A stretch of 64,000 bases of DNA from Megascapheus bottae (GCA_024803745.1 JANJXV010000014.1:3395001-3459000), one strand, 5' to 3'; counted from the first letter of the stretch, positions 12,447-25,922 are shown. Program-made: numbers and translations. Notes: generated by a model not told the origin, from the sequence alone.

Positions 12447-14059
12447 ATGGGAAGGGAGAGATTCAATCCAGGTTGTGCTTTATTTGCTGTGAGCCCCAGT
12501 AAATATCTTCTAGGTAGCACTAAGAGCTTATGTGATCTGTGTTTATTATTCCTATTACAATTCCATTACCTGTCACAAAGGTTGTAAGAAAAAAAATCAC
12601 TTACCAAAAACCTACCAAATGGTTATCTTCCAAGTTTTTGCTCTAGAGGCTTTAAATCTGTGGGTTATATCTTGGCTTCACAATAACCAGAGTTTGGCTA
12701 GCTAAAGACTCAGGAGTCTGAGTATCAGACATAATTATTTAGCACATTGTGAAGATCTGTTTGATTTGGATTCTATTGAATTATTTTCAAGATCACAGCT
12801 CTGTAGCCAAGTACCTTTCAAATGTAACTACCACCATGTTAAATTATCTTATAGATGAGAAACAAATTTCTCTCCAGGGAGTGGATAGCCCTTTTTTCTT
12901 GTTCAGTTTGTTTTTAAATTGGGGTTAATTTGCCTGTTTTTATCATTTTTTCAGTACATGTTTATGCAGAAATATTTTTAATAGGACCCTGATTTGTTCT
13001 TTAGTACTAGCAATTTTCTAAGTTCATATGTTTGGGGTTTGTTTTTTATTATCAGGGTGATATCTAGAGGGATTACAGCAACATTTGTCAAGTGCACTGG
13101 TGTTTGATTTTGATTTGGAAGTGTTGTGTTTGTTTTCAAATCCATTTGTTTGTTAATGGTTTGTAATTCAGTTGCTCATTTTCATTAATTCATCTTCCTC
13201 CTTCCCACCCAAAGATCAAAGTCAACAGCGGTTTCAACTTAGTTGCAATGTCTACATTCAGTAAGAAATTGTTCAGAAAGTCATAGCTAGCGTCTTGGAT
13301 TATGAAAAATAGTTTTAAATTTTTGTGCAGTACCAGAGTTTAGTTAATATTGCATCCTTCTTTGGGAACGAAGTAGATTTAAAAGCCTGTCAGGGTTGTT
13401 TCCTCAACTTTACTGCCTTTCAGGTTTTGTGTAATTAGCAGAACAGAACTTCTCATTTTTCACCTATCAAGCCAAACTATATTCCAATGTCTCCTATTAA
13501 ATTTTACCCAAGGCAGTTTGTTGACTTTGTATAAGGACCAAAGATCCTTAGTTGTTTTAAGACTCATCAGAGTTTATTCCTGTTACCATGAAAAGTATCT
13601 CCCACTAGATTTGAGAGGGTTTTTGAACAGAACTAAATGCCTACCCTAACAGAAAGATTCATGTTTTATTTTTTCCTGGAAATTCTTTATCTCCTTTTAT
13701 TCTATCTTCCTTTTTATTGTATTTTATTGTTGGGGTAATGTATAGATGGGTTAAGCAAAAAAAATATCCTTAGCAAAAAGAACAGCATTGGAGGAATACC
13801 AGTGCCAAGCTTTTTATATTTTCTTAGGTGTTGAGTTATTCAGTTACATCATGTTTATTTAGAAATTAATAATCCTGTATATAATAAATGAGATTTTTGG
13901 ACCAGAGAAAGAAAACTGAAAAGGTTAAAAAATTAAGATAATTCCCACCCTAGGAGTAAAATTTTATTTCTCAAACCCGCCCAGCTGAGCTATGTAAGGT
14001 TTCCTAATATTTTTATCAACCATACTCAAAAATGAATGCTATAGTGATTTCTGTTAGGG

Positions 14060-14130
14060 GACTTGGGGTATAGCTTAGTCATAAACACTTTGTCTTGCAT
14101 GAGTGAAAGCTTGATTTTGGATGACCTGCT
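14060..14130 (+). mobile_element. ID-like SINE fragment, degenerate
   Basis: The sequence 'ttggggtatagcttagtcataaacactttgtcttgcatgagtgaaagc' preserves the ID-like layout but no good B box. Confidence 0.45.
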
Positions 14131-14252
14131 CATAAACACTCATAAAAATCATAAACCCATATAAAGACTACCTATATACTAAAGCTACACATATTGATTC
14201 TCATTGTCTGATTAGTGACTTAATCCATGAAATGTCTTATGAAAAAGTGATT

Positions 14253-14485
14253 TTAGCCTGCCACAGTGGCTCATGCCTATAATCCTAGCTACTCGGGAGG
14301 CTGAGATCTGAGGATCAAGGTTCAAAGCTAGCCCAGGTACAAAAGGGCCTGAGACTTATCTCCAATTAGCATCTAGAGAATGGGAAGTGGGGCTTGACTC
14401 AAAGGTAGGGTGGTAGCCTTGAGCTGAAGAGCTCAGGGACAGTGTCCAGACCGAATTCAATCTCCATGACCCACAAAAAAATTGG
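14253..14485 (+). mobile_element. Composite 7SL/tRNA-like SINE (type B)
   Basis: The head 'tggctcatgcctataatcctagctactcgggaggctgagatctgagg' leads to the tail 'gtagccttgagctgaagagctcaggga...cccacaaaaaaa'. It is well preserved with a short A tail. Confidence 0.9.
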
Positions 14486-16409
14486 AGCAATATTTGATAA
14501 TCATATTGTATTCTATATATTGCTTGCACATATGCATATATACATAAGTATATGCTCTCCATGTATATGTAAGTATACAAAAGATTGAAAGAGGAGGTAC
14601 TGATACCGAAAGATTGATTTATATGAAGTCAGCTAGGAAAGAAAAGATGCTGAAATAAGCTTACCCAGTCAGAAAGAAAACTGATTAATATCCTACAGGG
14701 CAATGAAACTAGAACTTTTTGGGTTATCTTTTCTGAGAGAAATAATTTTCACCTCCACTGGAAAAAGATCTATACCGTTGACAAGTAATTCACAGAAACT
14801 TGTTCCTAATCAAAGCTAACTAGAAAATCAAACAATGATATATCCTCTTGAGAATTAGATAACCCTTGGGTGGTCTTGTTAGAAAGCATCCCAACATGAT
14901 ATTGAAACACCACAAAGCAATGGTTTTGACTGGCTCTGAATTTGGTATAATTTTCTGTCATGGAACCAATTTCTTTCTTCAGTAACTGGAGGCTGCTTTC
15001 TGTAGTAACATTGTCATGCTCCAATGGAAAGTTCATGTTTTGAACTAAATTCAATCTCCATAGCAGGACAGAAAATGCATTCTTGAATTAAGAAAATAAC
15101 TTCCTTTCCAGAATTTTTCCACAACTGAGCAGAATTCTGATGTCAAGGAAGAAGCTTTGATCTCAATGGCAAGGAAATAGGAATTACTGTAGATTCAAAA
15201 AATTGTGGCAAACAGGTCTAAAACATCTTCCTACATCCTACTGACAAACCCTGACAAAAGAAGATGATTTTTATAACATTTGTGAATATTATTCAGATCA
15301 TTTGTGAATATTTTCAACTTCTGTTTTGCTTTATGTCTTTTATTTTGCCTCTTTCTTTTTGTCCTGCTGCCGTCAGTTAGCACTGAAATAATTTTATATG
15401 CTGTTCCTGGAGTTCTTCATTGTAGTGTCACTTTCCCATCTCAAGTCCACATCTCTACTACACAAAGATTGCACGGCATTCTGTTTATCTCACATGGAAA
15501 ATGGCTCCTTTCAGACTAAAAGTAATATGAGATCTGCAGATTGAAAGCAAGATTTACTTGAACCTATAAAGGGAAGAACTAATGCCCTTCACCCAAGAAA
15601 GTTGAAAGCAAGACTGTAATATATTGTTGTTGAAAAGGACTTCTATGAAAAATATTGGAATAAGAGGTTACAGTACAGCATATTGAAAGGCAGATGTGGG
15701 TGATTTTGGTGGGGGCTGAGGGGTGAAAGTAAATAACTTGGAATCATTTTATCAAAAAGAATGCAGTAAGTATTGCAAATTAAAAAAGAAGACATGTAAA
15801 TTTAATAAAATTGACTTTTAACATCTGGCAGTTTATAAATACAATCTCAAATCACTGAGATTTATGCTTCTATATTTGCTTTAAAATGATTCATAGAAAA
15901 GTTGAAATAATTGCTCTGATACCTCACACTCAGTTTCTCTGATTGATGTCTAGCATTAATAAGTATGGTTTTATGATCTACACTGCTTTTCTTAGCTTTA
16001 ACTTAATTTTCTTTTACTATTAGATTTTACAGTTTTTTTTAAGAATTAGGTTTCACAGGATTCCATTGTACATGGCATACTTTTCTTGACTGTGACAGTT
16101 TGTCTCACATTCCTTGTTTTTTATTACCTTCACAGTATTAAACACTGTTGGGAAGCACTGCTCAGATACTTTGTAGACTGATCGACCATTGAAATTTGTT
16201 CAATGTTTTTCTCATAATTAGTTTGAAATTCTGAGTTTGTAGAAGGGAAACCACATGGGTAAAGTACAATTTTCATTACCTTGTATGAAGGGTATTTAAT
16301 ATATCCTGAGGTAGTTTTTGTCAAGTTTCTCCAATGTTATTTTTCCCTTCCAATAATACATATCTTAGAAGAAAGTTACTGTGCATAACCTGCAGTGAGG
16401 GAGGGGGGA

Positions 16410-16712
16410 GTTACACTCTTCATTTCTCCTTCCTCTCTTTTTTCTTCTTACTTTTCTTCTTTCTTTTCTTTCTTCATTCTGTTTTTCCTTCCTTTTGTCC
16501 TTCTTTTCCTTCCATCTTCCTTCCTTCCTTCCTTCCTTCCTTCCTTCCTTCCTTCCTTCCTTCCTTCCTTCCTTCCTTCCTTCCTTCCTTCCTTCCTTCC
16601 TTCCTTCCTTTCTTCCTTCCTTCCTTTTCTTTCATCTCATTGTATATCCCAGGCTACCTGTGAACTCTAAGCCCTGTCTCAGCTCTAAAGCTAACATTAC
16701 AGGTCTAGAAAA
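16410..16712 (-). repeat. (TTCC)n microsatellite joined to an inverted B1-like SINE
   Basis: A nearly pure TTCC array occupies about 16510-16630. The following 'tatatcccaggctacctgtgaactctaagcc...acattacaggt' is the reverse of a B1/7SL-like monomer. The array lies at the element's 3' (A-tail) end. All three overlapping + strand frames here are repeat translations. Confidence 0.8.
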
Positions 16713-16812
16713 GTTAAATGTGTGTGTCCCCCCAACCTCACCCCTACAGTCCAGAAGATGGAACTCAGAACCTTTCATGTGCGAGCCAAGTGGTCTAACA
16801 CTGAGCTGCAGA
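16712..16812 (-). mobile_element. ID-like SINE fragment
   Basis: Inverted ID-like: 'gatggaactcagaacctttcatgtgcgagccaagtggtctaacactgagctgc'. Confidence 0.55.
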
Positions 16813-17110
16813 CTATATATACAAATTGGTCAGAATTTTTTTTTGCAAGGGAGATTTATCTCTTCTGCTAATTCTAGTTATTCTGTGTTCAGTTATCTAA
16901 TTCTGTCAGTATGGACTTGTGGATGCTTGTATGAAACATTATTATACAATCTGATACTGTTTTTTTAATTTTTTTTTTTGCCCAAATTGTTGCAGCTTTG
17001 ATTAAGGTATCTTTCTGTATGTTTCCATTCCTTTGACATGCCTTACTTTTGCTTTTAAACATTTCCATGTGTTCTGGGGGTTCTTGGTTTGTTTTCAAAA
17101 CAGTATCATT

Positions 17111-17335
17111 GGGGCCGGGAGTTTGGCTTAGTGGTTAAAGTGCTTGCCTAGCATGCATGAAAACCCGGGTTCGATTCCTCGGTACCACATATAGAAAAAA
17201 GCCAGAAGTGGTGCTGAGGCTCAAGTGGTAGAGCTCTAGCCTTGAGAAGATCCAAGGACAGTACTCAGGCCCTGAGCTCAAGCCCAGGACTGGCAAAAAA
17301 AAAAAAAACAAAAAAACAAAAAAACAAAAAACAGT
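17111..17335 (+). mobile_element. Dimeric tRNA-like SINE (type A), full-length reference copy
   Basis: Unit 1 runs from 'gggccgggagtttggcttagtgg' through the B box GGTTCGATTCC. After a short A-rich linker (catatagaaaaaagcc), unit 2 has its own A-box-like (ggctcaagtggtagagctc) and B-box-like (gagctcaagcccaggac) sequences. The tail is oligo-A with C interruptions. The flanks carry the direct repeat 'acagtatca' at about 17100-17108 and 17332-17340. Polymerase III promoters appear intact, so it was mobilised relatively recently. Confidence 0.95.
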
Positions 17336-17607
17336 ATCACTATGAAATCGACACTGGCCTTCATGCCCTAATACTCTGTCTTTATTCCCCCGAGCCCTAA
17401 AATTACAGGTATTCACCAACAGGCTTGGAACCCTTCCTTGTGACCCTATAAAACTCAGTGTTCCTCTTGTACATTTCCTGCTCAATAGTTTCTCTAAGGA
17501 GCTCTGGTTTCTTTTGTTTGTTATTACAAAACATGTATCTGGTTGATGGTTGACCAGACCACAGGTTGTGGGAAGAGAAAAAGATTAAGACAAAAGGGCA
17601 ACATGGA

Positions 17608-17842
17608 GCCGGGCCTGGTGGCTCACTCCTGTAATCCTTGCTACTCAGGAGGCTGAGATCTGAGGATCGCGGTTCAAAGCCACCCCGGGCACAAAAAGAC
17701 CCTGAGACTCTTATCTCCAACTAACCGCCAGAAAAGCAGAAGTGTACCATGTGGCTCAAGCAGTAGAGCCCTAGCCTTGAGCTGAAGAGTTCAGGGAAAG
17801 CGTCCAGACCCAAAGTTCAAGCCCCAGGACTGAAAAAAAACA
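17608..17842 (+). mobile_element. Composite 7SL/tRNA-like SINE (type B), full-length reference copy
   Basis: The 7SL-like head (gccgggcctggtggctcactcctgtaatcc, ctactcaggaggctgagatctgagg) also holds a B-box-like GGTTCAAAGCC. The tail is the ID-like unit (gtggctcaagcagtagagccctagccttgag...gttcaagccccaggactg). A 16-bp target-site duplication with one mismatch flanks it (17592-17607 and 17859-17874). Confidence 0.95.
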
Positions 17843-18017
17843 AGCGAACAAACAAATAAAAAGGGTAACATGGAGGACCCTTTTGGTGTTGCCAAAATTA
17901 CGATTTCAACTGCAAATAATATTATTATGATTGTATACTATGGCACATGCAAGAAACAACTATTTTGAAATCTAGATTTAGAGTACTGGCAGAAAAAAAA
18001 ATTGTCAAAGAAAATAA

Positions 18018-18125
18018 GGGAAGTAGCACTATGGTTCAAAGTGGTAGTGCATTAGTCCTGAGCAAAAGAGCTCAGGGTTATAACCTAGGCCCTGAGGTCA
18101 AGCCCTACAACCACCACCAACAGCA
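18018..18125 (+). mobile_element. Type B SINE, tail part only
   Basis: Only the tRNA-like tail is visible: 'gcactatggttcaaagtggtagtgcattagtcctgagc...gctcagggttataacctaggccctgaggtcaagccc'. Confidence 0.65.
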
Positions 18126-18645
18126 TAAAGAAACAAGATTTGGGCCCCAAGAATTCATACTGAAACGGTATTAATAAATAGGCTTCTCAGCTGACAGAGC
18201 AAGGAAGTATACGTTCATTCACTAGTCATTGTATACACAAATCTATAAATATTTCTATATATGTGACTAGGTTCTAGCAGCTAAGCAAGACTCTATGCGA
18301 ATCTTTTCAATTCTGATTTTAACACACACTTTTTAGGATAAAGTAAACTCATTTTCACATAAAGAAATTACTCATTTTAAATCCTCTGTAAGCTACAATT
18401 TTAAGGGCAATTTTATTCTAAATTATTTCTGTTTTGCTTTAAAGATTATTACAGTAGGCATCTAAATATTTATTGAACTAGTATTATTTAGTTGGCAAGA
18501 GATAGGATTGTCTAGTCGTCTGACAATATCTAGATACACTAATTTTGTCATTTTAATTTGATTATCACAGAAAACACAAGAGATAATCCAAAGTAATATC
18601 TTGGACTGATAATTATCTCCTTAAGCTATTTATTTAAAATATTTG

Positions 18646-18725
18646 AGGCTGAGGGGGGGTGATAGAACATTAATCTAATATGCAGGAGGCCCAGACTCAA
18701 TCCTTGGAGTTGAAGAAAAAATTGT
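18646..18725 (+). mobile_element. ID-like SINE fragment, degenerate
   Basis: The sequence 'gatagaacattaatctaatatgcaggaggcccagactcaatccttgg' matches the ID-like unit loosely. Confidence 0.4.
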
Positions 18726-20123
18726 TGTTGAAAAACTTATGGGAAAATTTACAGCCAGCAATGCAAAACAGATTAATGGATGGTTCAATGGAAAAAGAAA
18801 TGTATAAATCTGAATGTGTTATACCTTCACCATTTCCTTTGTTGAATTTTTGAAGATCACTGAGAAGGGGTAGAGCTTAAGAATATCAGAGAATAGCTAA
18901 AGAGTTTAACTTAGAGAACATGGGATTTTTGTGCCAGAAGGGATTTTTGTAGTGCAATTCCAATCCAAATATTCTATGGTGAAAGATCTAAGTATTTTAA
19001 ATATGAGGACCGATAAGGAAGCAAAGGTAATGGGGCGATGACTAGCTATTGCTAACCGTCTGAAAATGTTTAAAAGTCCAAGATGACATTTTTAGATGAC
19101 AGCAATGCCTGAACTCGCCCCATTGACCCTTCCCAAGTCCTGTCTGAATAAGCAACGCAATGAGAGATGGTTGCCGAGCTTTGATGTTCAGATCACAGAC
19201 TTGTTTACTTCATAACCCAGGCCTTGCGGGTGCAAGGATAGAACAGATAAGACTTTGGGAGAGATCTGAGTCTCTGAGTCATTTTTTTTTTTCTTGTTGA
19301 CTAGAAGTGGCAAGAAAACAAGCCGGCTGCACTTTGACTCAATTATACTATATTGATTTACTTAATAGATGAGATTTTTCAACAATTCCTGTTACCCACA
19401 AACAGAATTGGGTCACAGAAACTGATGATGTACACTATGTCCGACTCATGAAATCTTAAAGTAACAAGCCAAGTGAATCACTTCAGCTCATTAGTCACTT
19501 TTTTTATGAAACTTCTTGGATTTGCATATAGAAAATCTTATCCTCACCCTTTGTTGGGGAGACAGTTGTGGCAGAAGCTACTCCCCACTTCTTATGTATC
19601 TATTCATAAATGCGTTAACCTCTAATTGTTTGAACTGATTTCTTAGAGTTATCCTTTGCTAGATAATGAAAAGGCCCTCTGGTCTCATAGCCTTATTCTT
19701 TTGCACTGGATTATATTTTCACTGCCTTGTCCAGCAATGAATTCAACGTATTGCCCATACCAATGACTTAGAATCTCCAATTTTCTCATACCAAAACAAT
19801 ATAAAAACTGAAGAAACAGGTCATACTATTGAAACTAGGGAATAATGATGTATTCACTCCGCAGACATAAAACAGTTCTTCTAAAATGTGTCAAAGAGAG
19901 GGTAATATTGAAGGTAGATATTGAGCTGGGTTATTCCAAAGACATGGACTAAGTAGAATGATGAATTCCACTTGGATTCCAAATTTCAGTTTTGAAGGAC
20001 ATCAAAGTGTTAGACATATAAGATTACTTTACATAGTAGACACTGAGCATTATGTAGAATTTCTGTGGGGATAGAGAAAACACATTAAAAAAGAAAGAGT
20101 TATATAAAAAAAATACTTTGCAG

Positions 20124-20335
20124 TGGTCTGGGAGTTTGGCCTAGTGGTAGAATGCTTGCCTACCATGCATGAAGACCCGGCTTTGATTCCTCTGTACCTA
20201 CATACATAGAAAAGCCAGAAGTGGTGTGCTGACTAAATTGGCAGGGCACTAGCCTTAAGGAAAAAACCCAAGGACAGCGCTCAGGCCCTGAGTTCAAGCC
20301 TCCGACTGAGGCTTGAACTTTGCAAAAAATACTTT
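20124..20335 (+). mobile_element. Dimeric tRNA-like SINE (type A)
   Basis: Full-length copy with small internal changes (gtggtgtgctgactaaattggcaggg). It is flanked by the target-site duplication 'aatactttgca' on both sides. Confidence 0.9.
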
Positions 20336-20339
20336 GCAA

Positions 20340-20384
20340 ACAGCACTGATATAAATCTTTTCAGCACTGATATAACCTTTTCTT
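20340..20384 (+). repeat. 21-bp direct duplication
   Basis: The unit 'cagcactgatataaatcttt' is followed at once by 'cagcactgatataacctttt'. Confidence 0.8.
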
Positions 20385-21569
20385 TACAATATCCTTAGAG
20401 AAATTCAGGGGAAGAACTTATAGCAAGAAAGCCACTAATGACTTTGAAACAACAACAAAAAATGTAGAAATGAAAATAAAATTAGTCAGCAGTAACGTTC
20501 AACAAATAAGAGTAAATTTAAAGTCGATAGAAAAGAAATAAATTAACAAAGGCAAGTAAATATTTAACCGTGAGAAACAAAAGGTAACTGAACCTGAGGG
20601 TTTTTTCAATATTTACACAGGACAACACTAATAAATCTCAGAATTATGCTGCATGAAAAGGAATATAATGATATGAGAATTACATTTATCAAAATTTATT
20701 TCAAAGCCAACAGAAGCCAAAAATTTACTTGACTGTATGTGTTGGATTCAGGTGTTCATTCACAAAGGAGACCTAGGATTCTTACCCCAAAATGTGCCAG
20801 CTTGGTCATTTTTTAAGTCCAAGGAATTTAGAGATTTACTCTGATAGCTTCTATCTGCTTAAAGTCCAGACCTGCCAAAGAAGAAAGCAATTACCTGTGG
20901 TCCCTTCCTTGAGATTTTATTAACTTAACTCCTATTAGAGGGGAGACAGAAGTCTGTCAACATAGCTGAACAGATTTCTCACACACCATTGTTTCCTATT
21001 CCAAAGAGAAATAATTTACAATCTTGTCTGTTCTGTATACCCTGAATCATTGTATGCTTCTCCAAGCCCAATGAATCACCCTAAAAATCACTGACTACTC
21101 ACCTAAAGATTGGATATGTCCCTTGTTTTTGCTCTCCCTATGGATAAAATATATTCTGACATGTAAATTATGTGGGATTGGGTAATTGTGCTGTGTGCTT
21201 CTGTGAATGTAATATATTTGTGTGTTTTTAATCCTGTTGAATCTATTAATTCAAGAGAAACTTATGAGAAGGAAGGGAAGCTTTTACTTTTGTCCTGCAT
21301 TGGGAAGGAGTACCTAGGGAGAATTCCTAGAGTTATAGAAATTGTCTTTATTTTGTTATATGGATTATAAAAATGCACATTGTAAAAAATAAGTCAATAT
21401 TAGACTCAGGTTTTATGTACATTATTGTATGTAAAATTTACCTACAAACAAACCAGTAAGCAAAGTTCTTGCTCATAAGCTTGCTTTCCTTAGGGTATGG
21501 GTTAACAATTTAAAAAATATTCCAGATGAGAGAATCAGCAAAAATATTATATCACTGGTATCAATTTTC

Positions 21570-21652
21570 CCCTTGGTCATGACAGAATCAAATCTGGGGC
21601 TTCATGCATGCTAAGCAAACAATGTGCCGCTAAGCCACATTCTCAGCCCTAA
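21570..21652 (-). mobile_element. ID-like SINE fragment
   Basis: Inverted ID-like unit: 'gaatcaaatctggggcttcatgcatgctaagcaaacaatgtgccgctaagccacattctcagccc'. Confidence 0.7.
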
Positions 21653-21806
21653 GAATAAATATATTTTAATGGTGAAAATCCAAATGATTTCTGTGACATT
21701 GAATTGGATTCAAAGTTATGGTTATATAAATTATATATAATATGGTTATGTATTATACTTTAGCTATATAAATAAATCTAGAAATAGTTTATAGATGCAG
21801 GTACAT

Positions 21807-21836
21807 GGTGATGATGATGATGATGGTGATGGTGTA
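21807..21836. repeat. (GAT/GGT)n trinucleotide repeat
   Basis: Short run of GAT units with GGT interruptions just after a small A+T-rich stretch. Confidence 0.9.
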
Positions 21837-22184
21837 GGTAAGATAGACAGATAGATGTTTTCTCTCTTTTGCCAAAAGGAACTAGTAACAACTAGTTCTT
21901 TGTTGATAATTATAGCTGTGAACTACTTAACATGAAAATGTTAGTAACTAAAGATGATTGATCCCAAAGAAGACTCTGATTTCCTTGAGGAAATGGTAAA
22001 CACCAAGCCTGGAGAGAGACAAATTATAAATGATATTCAAATACTTCAATCACCAAGAGAGTAAATAAATATTGAAGCAATCAAGAAGAAAAAGAATGAA
22101 AAGAGTGGCTAGGTGGAGGAAGTATAGACCATGTTCCTTTCTACCCACTGCTGATTAAAGTTCTACCAAGCAAAGTTTTGGAAA

Positions 22185-22410
22185 TATTTAATTATACAAA
22201 AGAATGAGCTTTGTCGTGACATTATTATACACGCATATAATGTACTTGATCAGAGTTATGCTATATTACCTTCTTACTAATCCTTCCCTCCCCACTCATC
22301 CCTTTCTCCTAATTTAGGCCCTTTTTCATTATTATATCCATTTTTCCCACCAGATTCCACATACAAGAAAAATCACGTGATACCTGTCTTTTTGAATGTG
22401 GCTTATTTCC
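22185..22410 (-). mobile_element. L1 3' UTR-like fragment
   Basis: On the + strand, 'tatacacgcatataatgtacttgatcag', then pyrimidine-rich 'ccttccctccccactcatccctttctcc', then 'gaatgtggcttatttcc'. This resembles reversed rodent L1 3' sequence. Confidence 0.5.
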
Positions 22411-23559
22411 TAAATTTTAAAGTGTTCAATGCTTGAGAGACAGAAACAGAGACAAAAAGAAAACAATAGCTTCTCTATATAATTTAATGCAAGACAAAAG
22501 GAATTGAAGACCAATGAGTTTAAACATGAGAAAGTGCATGCCTGTTTATTCCAGAAGAAAATACTAGTATAATTCTCTTGATAGATATAAAAATAATTAT
22601 CAGGAAATTACAGATTGAATGCTAAATAGCAACAAAAAATTAAATATGCTATTGAAGTAGATTAAACAGATTGAAAATGTTCACTACAGAAGTAAAAAAA
22701 TAGTGCAGTTTACCAACTGATTCTAGCATTGTGAAAAGAGATAAAATATTCAAATTTGGAATCATTCATGTAGATAGATTTTGAGTATTTTATTTGGGGA
22801 TGTTTTCAGGTTTTTCCAAATGTGCATTACTTTTTCAATAACCACAAAAAATCCTCAATAAATCTTACAAATATCTATGAAAACATAAATTAGAAAAACA
22901 TGTGCAGTGTCTGTGGAAACTAAGGACTGGAATTCATCATATATCAGAATCTTGGAAGGATATACACTAATTACAAGCAGATGCTTAGGTTTAAACCACT
23001 CTAATCATGGCCCATGAATGATTGACCTTTTGCCCTGGAACAGTGCAATAGGGAATGGACAGGAAGAGGGTCAATAATGTGGAAACTGGCAGGACAACAC
23101 CTTCTTATTGCAGATACTTTTGGAGGAAGGAAATTCTTTTTCCCCTACCCCTCATTAACCCATTCTTTGTGCATTCATTGTAGGATATCTAAAAGGCCCA
23201 GAGCTTTATCTGAAAGGATACCTTGTCTCTACAGCTTTGCTTTTGAACTGAGAGTCCAGCAATTCCCAGCATTAGGAGAGCTAAGAGTGGTTGAAGAGGG
23301 ATTTGAAAAGAAACACAATAGTTAGTATTTCACTTGGTATTTCACCTAGTGGTTTAAAACTGCTTGATTAAAAAGGTCTACATAATAGAATAAATTATTA
23401 AGGGAAAAGCAATTTTAAAAGATCAGCATAACTAATACATAGAAAAGAAAAAGAGAAATAGAAAAGTTGAAGAGATGAAGCAAAGTAGATTATTTTATTT
23501 GATTTAATTCTCCCTATAAAAAGATAGTTTCTCACATTTGTTGAAGAAATAAAATGTAT

Positions 23560-23702
23560 GGAAGGGGGAAGGGGAGGGAAACCGGGACCAATACATGAGA
23601 AGGGGTATTGATGTGTGAGATGTAATGCACCTACTACCTGACAAATGCAACTGTAACCCCTCTATACATTATCCCAACAATAAAATTAAAAAAATAAAAT
23701 TG
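23560..23702 (+). mobile_element. L1 3' end
   Basis: Same terminal module as at 10415: 'agggaaaccgggaccaatacatgag', 'gtaatgcacctactacctgac', 'aactgtaacccctctatac', 'caacaataaaattaaaaaa'. Confidence 0.8.
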
Positions 23703-25676
23703 ATATTAGTTATAAAAACTAATGAATGAAAACATAAGGGTAAAAATACACACGGCAGATGCATAGTAAAACAATAGAGGCTGGCATTAGATGTAAGGGA
23801 ATCAAAAAGTACTAAAATAGAAGAAATAAAGATAAAATATCAAGTTGGAGATAAATTTAAAAAAATATAGTGATCAATATTTACCAAATAACCAAGAACA
23901 GAGAATTTAGACAGAATGCTTACCAATGTTATTAAATATTTGTATGGTATAACCACCACTGTACATCTTTCTTATTCAGCTCATAGAATGTTATAAAAAC
24001 TGATCTGAAGCTAAGCTGCTAAAAAGTTGGAAAAGTTTAAAATGAATGCTATTTCACATTTAAAATGTGAACAAAGCCAAAATCAATAACAAAGAAAACA
24101 ATATAAACTTCCTTGCTTTATAATGAAAAACACTCTTTAAGAGGATCTCAAGACTAACTAGAACTTTTACAAATATAAAAGCACCAAAAGAGTAATAGAA
24201 AAGATTTTTTTTAAAAAACTAGAAGAATATGGCTAAGCTCCACTTAAGGAAATGTTGTAGGCAGGCGTCTTGAGAAGCCTGATACTTTATTGCCAATAAA
24301 ATACTAAATTGAATGGAAAAAGTATTCAATCTGGTAAACTTGGAAGAGAACACAAAAGTAAATTAAGTAGCAAGTAAATGAAAATTTAAAAAAGAACAAT
24401 CAAATTTTTACAGGTAAAATTTGAAATTGAAGAGTATAGTAGATTCTGTTGATAAACAAACCATCAAGTTCAAATGTTAAAAGAAAAACGATTATTTTAG
24501 ATAGCAAGTCAATAACTTGGCCCGATGGGTTGGGTGAGGCTCAGCGGGATTATTTTTTTTTCATCCTGGCTTGGAACCCGAATACTGATGAGCTCAAGCA
24601 TGTTCAATGAGCAAGTTGGCCAATGGATACTCTTTCAGTGTAGAATGAGTACAGTCACCCAGGCTTTTGTTAGATTGATTTCCCATTCTTCCTTTATCAA
24701 TTTGGGCTTCTTCTACAAGCTCTAGACTAGATAGAAGCCATAGATCCTGAAGAACAAGCTCTGAATTCAGTTTACAACATTTCTGTCTACTCTGCAGGTG
24801 AAATTGAATCTCACAGATATCTTTTTTTTTTCTTTTTTAGTGACGGAGGAAGATACAAAAAAAAAAAACAGTGTTCATTTTTGCTGTCCAGAATGGATAT
24901 ATTTTGTGCGACTTTGTCAAAATATTTTTTTAATTTTGTCTATTAAAATAAGTTTGAATTATTTCTCTAAGAAGAATTGGAAATTCAAATCAAAGTCTAT
25001 AATCAAAAAGATAACACTTCTTGGCATGGAGACTCGTAGTCAATAGCCATCATCCCAGCTACATGAAACTCTGTATTCTGAAGCTGGCCTGAGCAAGAAT
25101 GGAAGACTCCATTTGGAAAAAAAACACACACAACTGAAACAAAAAGGGCTGGAAAGCAGACTGAACGCCTACTTAATGAGTTCAAATATTAATGCTACAA
25201 AAAATAACAATTTGTATAATTTTAGAGCTGAGTCTTCACTTCCCAAGAATAAAATGTCCTCTTTTATTTAGGCAGTCACAATATAACAAAATGAGGAAAG
25301 ACTCCTTATCCTTGACTATATCTAATTGCTCAAAATAAGTGTCTGGAATTTTTTTTAAACCCTCTAACTTTACTTGTAAAAATGCACAAATTCATAAAAA
25401 CATACTGAAAGTTACATCCTGAGCATGACTATGGACCAAACAGTTGTCTGGACACTGGAGACACAGCAGGGAGCTGAGCCTTCATCTTCTCAGCTACAGG
25501 AGACCAGAAGAGCCAACTCCAGCCTGCAGGTCAAATTTGGTTTGCCACCTGTACACAGTGGAACATTTTGTTTATATATTGATCTACTTTCATACAACAG
25601 TAGTAGTGCTGAGTGACTGGGACACAGGCCATATGGACCACAAACATTAAAAATATTCACTTGTGGGTATTTGTGG

Positions 25677-25922
25677 GTATTTTCTTCTTTTGTCTTTTGG
25701 CTTTTGTTTCGCCAATCCTAGGGCTTGAACTCTGAGCCTGGAGTGCTTTCCTTGAGCAGCTTTGACTTACGTGGCTTGAGTCACAACACCCCTTCCAAGC
25801 TTTTTCTGTTATTAATTGGAGGAGTTTCATAGACTTCCTGTGTCTGCCTTTGAACCACAATACTCAGATCTCAGTCCTGAATAGCTAGGATTACGGGCAT
25901 CAGCCAGTGGAGCCTGGCACTC
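25677..25922 (-). mobile_element. Composite 7SL/tRNA-like SINE (type B)
   Basis: Inverted copy with 'ctagggcttgaactctgagcctgg', 'tattaattggaggagtttcatagac' and 'actcagatctcagtcctgaatagctaggattacgggcatcagcca'. Confidence 0.85.

Noticed and set aside
16334..16968. Three overlapping + strand frames encoding Phe-Leu-Pro-Ser repeats
   Set aside because: They are translations of the TTCC microsatellite in its three frames.
17111..17300. tRNA gene-like A and B boxes
   Set aside because: The sequence is a SINE: it has an A-rich tail, flanking target duplications and many sister copies, and no cloverleaf acceptor stem.
24525..24790. Possible processed pseudogene fragment (66-residue frame, non-repeat-like sequence)
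   Set aside because: No protein family was recognised, there is no poly(A) tail or flanking duplication, and the frame is too short to support a call.
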